A program made the translations under genes and the position numbers. From positions 186,001 through 250,000 of the forward strand of contig NZ_JBHTKL010000001.1 of NCBI RefSeq assembly GCF_042675915.1: a stretch of 64,000 nucleotides of DNA. Direction: 5' to 3'. A model generated the notes under the pieces. That model made no database searches and was not told the origin of the DNA. It was given only the letters and a program-made list of their open reading frames with translations. Source of the DNA: Thalassobacillus_A hwangdonensis (GTDB lineage Bacteria > Bacillota > Bacilli > Bacillales > Halobacillaceae). Shown piece by piece: positions 1 to 8,211 of this stretch; the first letter of the stretch is position 1, and each line of letters starts with the position of its first letter.

Positions 1-1
1 T

Positions 2-670
2 GATGTAAAGCCGAATGAAATCGTCGGTCTGATTGGACTGAACGGGGCAGGGAAGAGTACGACGATCAAGCATATCATCGGGATGATGCAAGCGAAGAAA
101 GGAACAGTATCAATCAATGGGAAATCATTCGAACAGGACCCTGAAGGATATCGGCAACAGCTGGCGTACATCCCTGAAATGCCGATTCTTTATGATGAAT
201 TGACCTTATATGAGCATCTTCATTTGACTGCGATGGCTTATGATATACCTGAAGATGCGTTCAAAAAGCGGCTCGACCCCTTGTTGAAGGAATTCAGAAT
301 GGAAAAGAAGCTGAATTGGTTCCCTGTACATTTTTCAAAGGGGATGAGGCAGAAGGTAATGATCATGTGTGCCTTTCTGATCGAGCCTTCATTATATGTA
401 GTGGATGAACCCTTTGTAGGATTGGATCCGCTTGGTATCCAGTCGTATCTTCAATTGATGGAGGATGTGAAACAAGCTGGAGCAGGTGTTCTGATGTCTA
501 CACATATCTTAGCGACTGCTGAGCGATATTGTGACCGATTTGTCATCATTCATGAAGGTGAACTGAGAGCAAAGGGCACCTTGGATGAATTGAGAAAATC
601 ATTTGGTATGCCGGGTGCAACGTTGGATGATTTATATATCCAGCTGACAAAGGAAGATAAAAATGTTTAA
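2..670 (+). CDS. ecsA: EcsA ABC transporter ATPase (5' end outside window)
   Basis: This is the nucleotide-binding subunit of the EcsAB ABC transporter, which in Bacillus and relatives affects protein secretion, regulated intramembrane proteolysis and competence. The reading frame is already open at base 2, so the N-terminus is cut off by the window edge; 222 codons remain of about 247 in B. subtilis EcsA. Visible motifs, in order, are the Walker A loop GLNGAGKST at the very start, a divergent signature FSKGMRQK, the Walker B stretch LYVVDEP, the D-loop GLD and the switch histidine in STH. The stop overlaps the start of the permease gene by 8 bases, so the two are translationally coupled. Identification rests on motifs plus the following ecsB and ecsC. 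Confidence 0.93.
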   Translation, partial: DVKPNEIVGLIGLNGAGKSTTIKHIIGMMQAKKGTVSINGKSFEQDPEGYRQQLAYIPEMPILYDELTLYEHLHLTAMAYDIPEDAFKKRLDPLLKEFRMEKKLNWFPVHFSKGMRQKVMIMCAFLIEPSLYVVDEPFVGLDPLGIQSYLQLMEDVKQAGAGVLMSTHILATAERYCDRFVIIHEGELRAKGTLDELRKSFGMPGATLDDLYIQLTKEDKNV

Positions 671-1877
671 AGCAGGGGCTTTCTGGAGCAGGAGATTTTC
701 TGAACATATGAAGGAAACAAGCAGGTATCTCCGCTACATTTTCAATGGACATTTGGCTGCTGCGTCGATTTTCTTCGTATCTGTTGCCGCTTATTATTAT
801 CAGCAATGGCTTTCTGAGTTGCCGGAGAATTACCCGACCGCAGTTATTGTCGGAATCGCTTTTGGGCTAATAGCAAGCTATAGTCCGGTGAGGACCCTGC
901 TGAAAGAGCCTGACCTTGTTTTCCTCATGCCAGCAGAACACCGGCTCGGTGAATATTTCAAGCGATGCCTATTGTACAGCTATGTCGTCCAACTCTACTT
1001 GATTCTGGTGATAGGTGCAGCACTTGGCCCGTTATATTCCACCTCTTATCCGGGTCATGACACATCCTATTATTTAATGATGCTAGGTGTTCTCCTAGTT
1101 GTGAAAGTATGGAATCTGCTTGCAAACTGGTGGATGCTGAAAGAAAGGAATTCAAGGATTCGTGCGGTCGATTCATTACTACGAACCGTATTGAGCGTCT
1201 TCATTTTTTATTTCCTTGCAAAAGGGGATTGGGTATTTGCCGCTATCATCACAGTTCTCTTGTTTGGATTGATGATGTATAATTACGTGCTTGCCAAGAA
1301 AAAAGCCGGACTAGCATGGGACGTACTTTTGCAGAAAGATCAATCAAGAATGCGTACGTTTTATAGAATTGCGAATAATTTTACCGATGTCCCGCACTTG
1401 AAGAATACTGTAAAGAAAAGACACTGGCTCGTGAAACTCCTGACTTCAGCGATTTCGTATAAGCAGGATCGTTCCTATGACTACCTATACCGAATAACCT
1501 TTGTTAGAAGCAGTGATTATCTCGGTATGTACCTACGTTTGATCGTCATAGGCGGACTTGCCGTTTACTTTGTCACGAATCTTTGGGTGAAGGTTGCCTT
1601 CGCACTGCTTTTCCTTTATTTGAGTGCTTTCCAGATGATGACGCTCTGGAATCATCACCGGACAATTGCATGGCTTGACCTGTACCCGTTGAAGAAGGCT
1701 TGGCAGCAAAGAGCGATAACCCAATGGCTGTTACGACTGATGTTATTCCAGACATTCCTGTTCGGTCTGCTTTTCATCATCCAATGGAGCCCGGTTGGAC
1801 TGATTGCCGTCTGGGTGGGAGGAACGCTGTTCAGTTATTTGTTCATCAATGGCTACGTCAAAAAGAAACTTGTTTAA
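663..1877 (+). CDS. ecsB: EcsB ABC transporter permease
   Basis: This encodes the membrane subunit paired with EcsA. The 404-aa product is close to the 408 aa of B. subtilis EcsB. It shows several hydrophobic segments grouped in the N-terminal 220 residues and again in the last 120, separated by a hydrophilic basic stretch that is probably cytoplasmic. The ATG lies inside the end of ecsA, an 8-base overlap that suggests coupled translation. A strong hairpin terminator follows immediately, so ecsA and ecsB form the core transcription unit. The transported substrate is not established for the family. Confidence 0.92.
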   Translation: MFKAGAFWSRRFSEHMKETSRYLRYIFNGHLAAASIFFVSVAAYYYQQWLSELPENYPTAVIVGIAFGLIASYSPVRTLLKEPDLVFLMPAEHRLGEYFKRCLLYSYVVQLYLILVIGAALGPLYSTSYPGHDTSYYLMMLGVLLVVKVWNLLANWWMLKERNSRIRAVDSLLRTVLSVFIFYFLAKGDWVFAAIITVLLFGLMMYNYVLAKKKAGLAWDVLLQKDQSRMRTFYRIANNFTDVPHLKNTVKKRHWLVKLLTSAISYKQDRSYDYLYRITFVRSSDYLGMYLRLIVIGGLAVYFVTNLWVKVAFALLFLYLSAFQMMTLWNHHRTIAWLDLYPLKKAWQQRAITQWLLRLMLFQTFLFGLLFIIQWSPVGLIAVWVGGTLFSYLFINGYVKKKLV

Positions 1878-1879
1878 AG

Positions 1880-1926
1880 AAAAAATGCCTCAAATGGACC
1901 CACTTATCCTTTTTGAGGCATTTTTT
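1880..1926 (+). terminator. Intrinsic terminator after ecsB
   Basis: AAAAATGCCTCAAA pairs with TTTGAGGCATTTTT around an 18-base loop, and the right arm runs straight into a T tract. It separates ecsAB from ecsC, so ecsC must rely on read-through or its own promoter. Confidence 0.85.
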
Positions 1927-1949
1927 CGTACATAGAGGAGGCGTTATAA

Positions 1950-2666
1950 ATGAATGCTTATGAAGAAAAGGTGTATCAAGAAGCGGTCCGCTGGAAAGTT
2001 TCAATGACCAAACGTTCCTCGATGATCCAGCGTTCATCCAAGCGAATCCAATCCAAAATCAATGCGAAAATTCCAGGGAAAGTTCATAAGGTAGTGACAG
2101 AAGCGATTCGAAAAATGATGGAAACGGCATTGTTCACTTCTGAATATATCCGTCCGATCCAAGTGGATGATGCATGGTCTTTCAGAAAAAGGGAAGAAGT
2201 CGTGGAAGAGAAGTTCAAGGAATATAAACGTACTGCAGTTCTTGAAGGTGCAGGTACTGGGGCTGGTGGCATCCTGCTTGGTGCAGCCGATTTTCCACTT
2301 CTGTTAAGTATCAAAATGAAATTTTTATTTGATATCAGCAGGATTTACGGATTCGATGTTACTACAAAAGAAGAGCGGATGTATGTGCTGCATGTGTTCA
2401 TGCTTGCGTTTTCCAGTGATGACAAGCGCGTGGAAGCTCTTGAGAAAGTCCTCCATTGGGATGAAAGCGCGCCGGAGGAGTCCATTGACTGGAAGGAACT
2501 TCAGCTGGAATATCGAGACACAATCGATTTTGTGAAAATGCTACAGCTGTTACCGGGAATCGGGGCGGCAGTGGGAGCTTTTGCAAACGCCCGCCTGATG
2601 GAACAATTATCAGAGACGGCAAAGAATAGTTACCGTCTCCGTCTGTTGGATGATCATCGCTCCTGA
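1950..2666 (+). CDS. ecsC: EcsC family protein
   Basis: This 238-aa protein belongs to the EcsC family, usually found behind ecsAB; B. subtilis EcsC has 236 aa. The central part is glycine and alanine rich (AGTGAGGILLGAADFPLLLSI), followed by a second glycine-rich stretch near the C-terminus (PGIGAAVGAFANARLM). These look like membrane-active or membrane-inserted helices, but the biochemical role of the family is unknown. The ATG is preceded by GAGGAGGCG. The last 13 bases overlap the end of the convergent amidohydrolase gene, with no terminator visible between them. Confidence 0.88.
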   Translation: MNAYEEKVYQEAVRWKVSMTKRSSMIQRSSKRIQSKINAKIPGKVHKVVTEAIRKMMETALFTSEYIRPIQVDDAWSFRKREEVVEEKFKEYKRTAVLEGAGTGAGGILLGAADFPLLLSIKMKFLFDISRIYGFDVTTKEERMYVLHVFMLAFSSDDKRVEALEKVLHWDESAPEESIDWKELQLEYRDTIDFVKMLQLLPGIGAAVGAFANARLMEQLSETAKNSYRLRLLDDHRS

Positions 2667-3823
2667 TACGACCGGTAAGCCTGAATAAGCGCTTTTGCCG
2701 CATGAGGCATTGCCTTTTCCTCGAAATTGAATTTTGGGTGGTGATGTGGATAGGTTTCACCTTCAGGCTTAGCACCTGTAAAAAAGAATGCTCCAGGCTT
2801 GGAATGCAGGTAATAAGCGAAATCTTCTCCTGCCATCACCGGATCGACTTCTCTCGTCACTAAAGTTTCGTCTGCTTTAGGTGTATCGCGCAGAATTTGT
2901 TCCGCTTCTCCAACATGATTGATGACTGGCGGGTAACCTTTTTCATAATTGAATTCGTAGTCTGCTTCATAAGCCAGGCATGCGCCTTTGATGATATTTT
3001 CCATTGCATTGATGACGGTGTCCTGTACGTCTTCATCAAATGTTCTTACTGTCCCGGTCAATTTCGCAGAATCAGAAATGACGTTGAATGCACTGCCTGC
3101 TTCGAACGTTCCGACAGTTACGACAGCAGTCTTCAAGGGATTGATCCTGCGACTGACGATCTGTTGCAGCTCGGAGACGATCTGTGATGCGATGACAATA
3201 GCATCCTTCGTCTGGTGCGGCTGTGCACCATGTCCGCCTTTACCCTTGATGGTCAACTCGAATCGATCAGCTCCTGCCATGAAGGCTCCTTTTGATGTAT
3301 CAATGGTACCGAAAGGCGTATCCACCCATAAGTGAGTACCGAATACTGCATCTACATGGTCGAGTTTTCCGGTTTCCAATATCGGCTGCGCCCCGCCTGG
3401 TGCGTATTCTTCTGCATGCTGGTGTACAAATACGACGGTTCCTGGTAACTCATGCTGGTGAGCAGAGAGTATTTTTGCAACGGTCAGTAGCACCGATGTA
3501 TGGCCATCATGTCCGCAAGCATGCATCACCCCGTCCACTTTCGACTTGTATTCCACTTCCGTTTCTTCATGGATCGGCAGCGCATCGAAGTCTGCACGTA
3601 AGGCAATCGTCTTGCCTGGTAAATCCCCTTTAAGTGTTGCAATGACTCCATTACCACCTACATTCTTCTCGTAAGGGATTCCCAGGTGGTCATATGTAGA
3701 TGCGATATAGGCTGCTGTTTCTACTTCTTGGAATGATACTTCAGGATACTGATGGAGATGTCTTCTTGTTTTTACCATGTCTTCATAAGCTGCATCGACT
3801 TCACGGAACACGTTTTCCCACAT
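2654..3823 (-). CDS. M20 family amidohydrolase / N-acyl amino acid hydrolase (YhaA-like)
   Basis: This is a metal-dependent amidohydrolase of the M20D group, which cleaves N-acyl or amide bonds of amino-acid derivatives in the cytosol. The 389-aa length is typical. The N-terminal part has HLHQYPEVSFQE; the metal-binding core follows as ALRADFDALPIHEE and HACGHDGHTS, whose Cys and His residues are the usual metal ligands; then HQHAEEY and the dimerisation-domain stretch GKGGHGAQPHQTKDAI. In B. subtilis yhaA also lies beside ecs. A good ribosome-binding site (AAGGAGGAAT on the minus strand) precedes the ATG. The exact substrate cannot be read from sequence; hippurate-like, N-acetyl-amino-acid and N-acetyl-cysteine hydrolysis are all found in the family. 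Confidence 0.87.
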   Translation of the reverse strand: MWENVFREVDAAYEDMVKTRRHLHQYPEVSFQEVETAAYIASTYDHLGIPYEKNVGGNGVIATLKGDLPGKTIALRADFDALPIHEETEVEYKSKVDGVMHACGHDGHTSVLLTVAKILSAHQHELPGTVVFVHQHAEEYAPGGAQPILETGKLDHVDAVFGTHLWVDTPFGTIDTSKGAFMAGADRFELTIKGKGGHGAQPHQTKDAIVIASQIVSELQQIVSRRINPLKTAVVTVGTFEAGSAFNVISDSAKLTGTVRTFDEDVQDTVINAMENIIKGACLAYEADYEFNYEKGYPPVINHVGEAEQILRDTPKADETLVTREVDPVMAGEDFAYYLHSKPGAFFFTGAKPEGETYPHHHPKFNFEEKAMPHAAKALIQAYRSYQER

Positions 3824-3906
3824 TTAAGGTATTCCTCCTTGTACTTCGAAATGATGTGATGCATTATTGTAACACAATAATGACAATTCAGAAAAATGAT
3901 CCCTAT

Positions 3907-3938
3907 AAAAAAACATCCCGAACGATGTCGGGATGTTT
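3907..3938 (-). terminator. Terminator of the ferritin-like gene
   Basis: AAACATCCCGA pairs with TCGGGATGTTT around a 6-base loop. Read on the minus strand the stem runs into TTTTTTTATAGGG, so it ends transcription of the gene whose stop is at 3948. Confidence 0.85.
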
Positions 3939-3947
3939 CACTATTGG

Positions 3948-4382
3948 TCAGGATAATCTTGGGTCAGCCAATAGACGGTCCATTTCTTCCATATGACCAG
4001 TTTCATCTGCAATCATATCATCCAGCTTTACGACAAGCTCTGTCATACCTAATTCTTCTGCCTGCTGCTTCCGCTCTTCATAGCGATCAATCGTATCTTT
4101 TTCTGCGCGTCTAGCTTCCTGAAGCATATCTTTTACATCTTTCAGCTGCTTGACTTCAGCAGGAGTTGTAGTTGGTGTTCCGCCCAATGTTTTGATTTTT
4201 TCAGATAGGTATAATGCATGTCCTTGTTCATCCGCGATTTCTCCTTCGAAGAATGGCTTCAGAACAGAATAGTACATCCCTTCGACGGTAGCTGCGTTGT
4301 ACGTGTACATGATAGTTGCAGCGTATTCATTTGCTAAATCCACATTTAATCCATCAATCAATTTTTGCAGTTTTTCGTCCAT
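3948..4382 (-). CDS. Ferritin-like (bacterioferritin/Dps-type) protein
   Basis: A 144-aa protein of the ferritin-like four-helix fold. Diiron-type ligands can be traced: Glu in LANEYAATIMYT on helix 1, EGEIADEQGHAL on helix 2, a Glu in the third helix, and MIADETGHMEEMDRLL on helix 4. It is probably cytosolic and may bind iron or protect against oxidative damage. It could also be one of the uncharacterised ferritin-like proteins found in spore formers. The gene is a single unit with its own terminator. AAAGGATGATC on the minus strand sets the ATG. No Fur or PerR box was seen directly upstream. Confidence 0.75.
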   Translation of the reverse strand: MDEKLQKLIDGLNVDLANEYAATIMYTYNAATVEGMYYSVLKPFFEGEIADEQGHALYLSEKIKTLGGTPTTTPAEVKQLKDVKDMLQEARRAEKDTIDRYEERKQQAEELGMTELVVKLDDMIADETGHMEEMDRLLADPRLS

Positions 4383-4462
4383 GAACGATCATCCTTTCTA
4401 CACAAAAATTGTACATGTTTACAATACCCATAAAGAGCTGGATTAAACCATCCATGGCCATA

Positions 4463-4510
4463 GGAGCTCCATCTCCGTCTTAAGGCGGAGACAATCCCAT
4501 ACCGGGGAGC
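4463..4510. other. Nested inverted-repeat structure in intergenic region
   Basis: TCTCCGTCTT (4472–4481) and AAGGCGGAGA (4482–4491) form a 10-bp stem with a single G·T pair. Outer arms GCTCC (4466–4470) and GGAGC (4506–4510) could close a second stem around it. The element lies between the divergent ferritin-like and liaF genes and has no T tract, so it is not an ordinary terminator. It may be a folded leader, an operator or part of a small intergenic repeat. Confidence 0.4.
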
Positions 4511-4627
4511 GTTATTGATCGGACGAAATTCGCTTATAGTGGTTATAGAAGGATTTCATTGGTTTGAAGGGATTTCCATACTTCGTGTCTAATGATAACT
4601 ATAGAGATTAGAAAAGGGTGGACAACG

Positions 4628-5419
4628 ATGAAAACAAGCTTTTGGAATGTACTGATCGCCATTCTGCTGATTGGCACGGGGGTCTTTTTGTTCTTGAACA
4701 ATATCGATGTGATTGATGTATCGTTCCGTATATCATGGCCGATCATCATAGCAGCTCTGCTGATTACCTTCGGCTTGAAGCTGTGGTTGGAAAGCATCAT
4801 TAAAAAAGGTGGTTCCTGGATCTGGGGGTCTTTATTCACCATCTACGGTACGTTACTTCTCCTAGGTGAAGTGGATGTGCTGGTGTTCAGCTTCGGCGAT
4901 ATTTTGAAACTTTGGCCGCTATTATTCATATATATAGGATTCGGGATGTTTTTTAAGAAAAAGAAGAAACCGAAAGTACGAATCGATATGGATTTCAATT
5001 CTGACGATGATGAGTTGGCAGATGATTCATCCGATCAGAAGGTTACGAGTAAAAAGAAGAAGCATATGGCAATCGGTGACCATTTGTACACAGCTGAGAA
5101 TTGGCGGGTGGAACCGATGGATTTCTGGAATGCGGTCGGGGATTATAAATTCGATTTTACGAAAGCGTTCATCCCTGAAGAAGATACTCCTATTTCCGTC
5201 AGAGGATGGGTCGGGGATGTGAAGGTACTCGTTCCGGAGAACCTTGAGTTCAGGGTGGAAGCCAATGTCAAGGCGGGGGATATCAACATTCTCGGACAAC
5301 GCGCAGATGGATTGAACCGTAAAGTGGTGTATGAAACGACAGGTTATCAAACCGCCAGACGTCGACTCACAATGTCTGTAGATCTAAAAGCCGGCGATGT
5401 CCGTGTCGATAAAGTGTAA
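4628..5419 (+). CDS. liaF: LiaF-like membrane inhibitor of the LiaSR system
   Basis: LiaF (VraT in staphylococci) keeps the LiaS kinase silent until the envelope is stressed. From the ATG at 4628 (AAGGGTGG seven bases upstream) the protein has 263 aa; an in-frame upstream ATG at 4592 has no ribosome-binding site. About four membrane helices fill residues 5–110. An acidic-then-lysine-rich linker follows (DDDELADDSSDQKV, SKKKKH), then a C-terminal beta-rich domain of the LiaF type (WNAVGDYKFDFTKAFIPEEDTPISVRGWVGDVKVLVPE). It is first in the liaF-liaS-liaR operon, 15 bases ahead of liaS. The effector genes liaIH found beside this operon in B. subtilis are not here. Confidence 0.88.
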   Translation: MKTSFWNVLIAILLIGTGVFLFLNNIDVIDVSFRISWPIIIAALLITFGLKLWLESIIKKGGSWIWGSLFTIYGTLLLLGEVDVLVFSFGDILKLWPLLFIYIGFGMFFKKKKKPKVRIDMDFNSDDDELADDSSDQKVTSKKKKHMAIGDHLYTAENWRVEPMDFWNAVGDYKFDFTKAFIPEEDTPISVRGWVGDVKVLVPENLEFRVEANVKAGDINILGQRADGLNRKVVYETTGYQTARRRLTMSVDLKAGDVRVDKV

Positions 5420-5434
5420 AGGGGGGAGTCAGGG

Positions 5435-6490
5435 ATGTTAAAACAATTGCACAGCATAAGATACATGTATATCCGCTCCCACTTGTTCGGTCTTATTTTG
5501 AATACTTTCGTCCTGTTGGCTGTACTGCTTTCCATCTATGTGTGGTTCACACCTTCCTGGCTGAGTGCCGGTGCAATTTTATTATTCGTTTCGCTATACT
5601 TTGTGCTTGGACTGTTCATGGCTTTCTATGCAGGATTCAAGTCAAGTGGTGATATGAAGGAAAGGCTCGAAGGCATCTCCACGATCATCGCACATCTATC
5701 AAGAGGAAACTTCAATGCAAGGATCCATACGCTTGAACAGGATGAAATTGCGGGCATTTCCAAGGAATTGAATGAGCTCGGGGAAAAGCTGAAACAGCAA
5801 AAGGAGTCTTTGCTCCGGCTGGCGGATGAAAAAGCAGAGTTTGCCAAAACAGCTCACAAAGCAGCTACAATTGAAGAAAGGCAACGGTTAGCGAGGGATT
5901 TGCATGATGCGGTCAGCCAGCAATTGTTCGCATTGACGATGATGTCCCAGGCCTCATTAAGAGTGTTTGATCATGATCCGAAAAAGGCGAAAGAACAGCT
6001 GGAAGAGATAACGAAAATGGCACTTCAGGCACAGACAGAAATGAGGGCGTTACTGCTCCATCTCCGACCGGTCCATTTATCAGGGGACCCACTGAAATCA
6101 GGTATTGATGGATTGATTGACGAGTTGAGGCAAAAGTGCCAGATCGACTTCCAAGTGGAATTGGATGAAGTAGAACAAATATCTGAAACGACCGAAGAAC
6201 ACCTATTCAGAATTGTCCAGGAAGCACTTTCCAATATCTTAAGGCATTCGAATGCGACGGAAGTGAAAGTTGCACTTGTGAAAAAGAACAGAGAACTTTT
6301 CTTACATATCGGAGATAACGGAATAGGGTTCGATACCGAAGCTAAGAAATCGAACAAAGCATCCTATGGACTTAAGACGATGAGAGAACGATGTGAGGAA
6401 ATCGGAGGAAACTTTGCGATCCGTTCACGGGAAGGTGAGGGGACTCATATCGATATAAGGATTCCTATCCACGAAAGGCAAATGAAATAG
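5435..6490 (+). CDS. liaS: LiaS/VraS-like sensor histidine kinase
   Basis: A 351-aa intramembrane-sensing kinase that detects cell-wall stress and phosphorylates LiaR. Two membrane helices lie within residues 12–70 with almost no extracellular loop between them, typical of the group. A HAMP linker follows, then the dimerisation and phosphoacceptor helix with EERQRLARDLHDAVSQQL, where His157 is the likely phosphorylation site. The HATPase_c domain contains EEHLFRIVQEALSNILRHSNA (N box), DNGIGFD (G1) and YGLKTMRERCEEIGG (G2). The gene sits 15 bases after liaF with an AAGGGGGGAG ribosome-binding site, and 11 bases before liaR. Confidence 0.93.
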   Translation: MLKQLHSIRYMYIRSHLFGLILNTFVLLAVLLSIYVWFTPSWLSAGAILLFVSLYFVLGLFMAFYAGFKSSGDMKERLEGISTIIAHLSRGNFNARIHTLEQDEIAGISKELNELGEKLKQQKESLLRLADEKAEFAKTAHKAATIEERQRLARDLHDAVSQQLFALTMMSQASLRVFDHDPKKAKEQLEEITKMALQAQTEMRALLLHLRPVHLSGDPLKSGIDGLIDELRQKCQIDFQVELDEVEQISETTEEHLFRIVQEALSNILRHSNATEVKVALVKKNRELFLHIGDNGIGFDTEAKKSNKASYGLKTMRERCEEIGGNFAIRSREGEGTHIDIRIPIHERQMK

Positions 6491-6501
6491 GAGGGGTCAG
6501 C

Positions 6502-7137
6502 ATGATAAGGGTTGTAGTAGTTGATGATCACGATGTGGTCCGTAAAGGCGTTGTCGCATATTTGATGACAGAACCTGATCTGGATATCGTAGGAGAAGCT
6601 TCAAGTGGAAACAAAGGGGCAGAATTAGTTAGTGAGCTGAATCCGGATGTTGTTCTGATGGATCTGATTATGGAGGACGGGACAGGAATTGATGCAACAA
6701 AAAAGATCATGAAAACGAATCCCGAGTGTAAGATCATCATTCTTACAAGCTACTATGATGATGAAAAAGTTTTTCCAGCTTTGGAAGCGGGTGCTTTCAG
6801 TTACATTCTGAAAACATCATCGGCAGAAGAAATTGCCGGCGCAATCAAGAAAGCTTACAAAGGCGAAAATGTAATCGAACCGAAAGTTGCAAGTAAGATG
6901 ATGAATCGATTCCGTTCATCAGAGCGGAAACTGCATGATGATCTGACTGAGCGAGAACTTGAAGTATTGATGTGTATTGGGGAAGGGATGACGAATCAGG
7001 AGATCAGTGATTCGTTATACATTGGCATTAAAACCGTGAAGACACATGTAAGTAATATCCTTTCCAAGCTGGAAGTGCACGATCGAACCCAGGCTGCCGT
7101 CTATGCCCACCGGAATAAATTATTGAAAAAAGTATAA
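6502..7137 (+). CDS. liaR: LiaR/VraR-like NarL-family response regulator
   Basis: The partner of LiaS, 211 aa. The receiver domain begins VVVDDHDVVRKGV; Asp54 in VVLMDLIMEDG is the predicted phosphorylation site, with the conserved Thr/Ser in ILTSYYDDE and Lys in YILKTSSAEEI. The C-terminal LuxR-type helix-turn-helix spans about residues 146–205 (LTERELEVLMCIGEGMTNQEI, KTVKTHVSNILSKL). The start follows AGGAGGGGTC. A hairpin terminator ends the operon. Targets cannot be read from the window; in relatives LiaR activates its own operon and membrane-protection genes. Confidence 0.93.
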   Translation: MIRVVVVDDHDVVRKGVVAYLMTEPDLDIVGEASSGNKGAELVSELNPDVVLMDLIMEDGTGIDATKKIMKTNPECKIIILTSYYDDEKVFPALEAGAFSYILKTSSAEEIAGAIKKAYKGENVIEPKVASKMMNRFRSSERKLHDDLTERELEVLMCIGEGMTNQEISDSLYIGIKTVKTHVSNILSKLEVHDRTQAAVYAHRNKLLKKV

Positions 7138-7147
7138 CAAATTTCTG

Positions 7148-7174
7148 ATCCGAATCCCTGGATTCGGATTTTTA
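7148..7174 (+). terminator. Terminator of liaFSR
   Basis: ATCCGAATCC and GGATTCGGAT form a 10-bp stem with a two-base spacer, so the real loop opens part of the stem, and TTTTTAT follows. Confidence 0.85.
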
Positions 7175-7254
7175 TTTGATTTTATTTTTTTGTCTTAATG
7201 CGGATAGACTTGTATAATACTTTTGTAAGATTGTCATAAGAAGGGACTCGGGAA

Positions 7255-7689
7255 ATGGAGAAACGTGTAGATTCATCTGCGGATAATTTAATGTTCATTG
7301 CGTGGGGACAAGCATTGATCGCTACTTTAGGAAGTTTGTTTTTCTCTGAGGTCTATCATTATGTTCCTTGTGAGCTTTGCTGGTATCAGCGGATATTGAT
7401 GTATCCGCTCGTAGTCATTTATGGATTGACATTATGGAAGAAGGATCTTTCCATTGCTTTACCAGGGCTTGTACTTAGTGGGATCGGTACGCTCGTATCG
7501 ATTTATCATTATTCGCTTCAAAAAATTCCGGCATGGGGGGAAGTTGGGGCTTCCTGTGGGACAGTCCCGTGTAATGCAGAATACGTCAATTACTTTGGTT
7601 TCATTACGATACCATTTTTGGCATTGACCGCATTCATCGTCATATTCATTACCCACCTCATCATGATACGAAAGCAAAGGAGACAATAA
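7255..7689 (+). CDS. bdbC: BdbC/DsbB-family thiol:quinone oxidoreductase
   Basis: This four-helix membrane protein of 144 aa passes electrons from a thioredoxin-like partner to quinone so that disulfides can form in exported proteins. The first cysteine pair is CELC at residues 39–42, just after the first helix, and the second is Cys101 and Cys106 (SCGTVPCN); both lie in predicted extracytoplasmic loops. The Trp-Tyr-Gln-Arg after the first pair is typical of DsbB/BdbC. Only two bases separate the stop from the downstream thioredoxin-like gene, its presumed partner. In B. subtilis such pairs fold ComGC, so proximity to comK in the same region is fitting, though the link is only inferred. Confidence 0.9.
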   Translation: MEKRVDSSADNLMFIAWGQALIATLGSLFFSEVYHYVPCELCWYQRILMYPLVVIYGLTLWKKDLSIALPGLVLSGIGTLVSIYHYSLQKIPAWGEVGASCGTVPCNAEYVNYFGFITIPFLALTAFIVIFITHLIMIRKQRRQ

Positions 7690-7691
7690 TT

Positions 7692-8168
7692 ATGAAAAAT
7701 AAGATGATCATTTTCATCGTTGCACTACTTGCCTTATTCGGTATTCTTGCATTTGTAGTAAATTATCAGAACCAACAGGCTTCTGAAGATAACCCGTATG
7801 GAAAAGATAATCTTAGACAATCAACGATCGAACAGCTGGATAATCCGCTCTATCAAAATCAGATGACACCAGATGAGCTGGAGGAAGAAATTGATTCCGG
7901 TGACCCGATTACGGTGTATTTCTACAGCCCGGAATGCTCATTCTGTCAGCAGACGACCCCTGTTGTCGTACCGATGACACAGGAAATGGACATCGATTTA
8001 AAAAAATTGAACATTCTTGAATTCGAACAGCCTTGGCAAACCTACAACATTGAAGGGACTCCTACGATCATCCACTTTGATAATGGTGAAGAAGTAGCAA
8101 GACTTCACGGAGCGCAGTCTCAGGATGACTTCCAGAGCTTCTTTGAAAATGAAGTGAAGGGCAAATGA
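7692..8168 (+). CDS. Membrane-anchored thioredoxin-like disulfide oxidoreductase
   Basis: A 158-aa protein with an uncleaved-looking N-terminal helix (residues 5–24) that would tether it outside the membrane, a charged linker, and a thioredoxin fold from about residue 70. The active site is CSFC (Cys82, Cys85), and a cis-proline follows in EGTPTIIHF. It lies directly after bdbC and is probably its redox partner. It is much shorter than B. subtilis BdbD (about 220 aa, DsbA fold with a helical insertion), so it is better described as a thioredoxin-type partner than as BdbD itself. Many Bacillaceae appear to use this arrangement. Confidence 0.82.
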   Translation: MKNKMIIFIVALLALFGILAFVVNYQNQQASEDNPYGKDNLRQSTIEQLDNPLYQNQMTPDELEEEIDSGDPITVYFYSPECSFCQQTTPVVVPMTQEMDIDLKKLNILEFEQPWQTYNIEGTPTIIHFDNGEEVARLHGAQSQDDFQSFFENEVKGK

Positions 8169-8170
8169 AA

Positions 8171-8199
8171 AAAATGAGCGGGCAGCCCCCGCTCATTTT
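8171..8199. terminator. Bidirectional terminator between the bdbC unit and hmoB
   Basis: AAAATGAGCGGG and CCCGCTCATTTT form a 12-bp stem with a 5-base loop. It has A and T runs on both sides and lies between convergent genes, so it can stop transcription from either direction. Confidence 0.85.
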
Positions 8200-8211
8200 C
8201 TATGTGTATGA

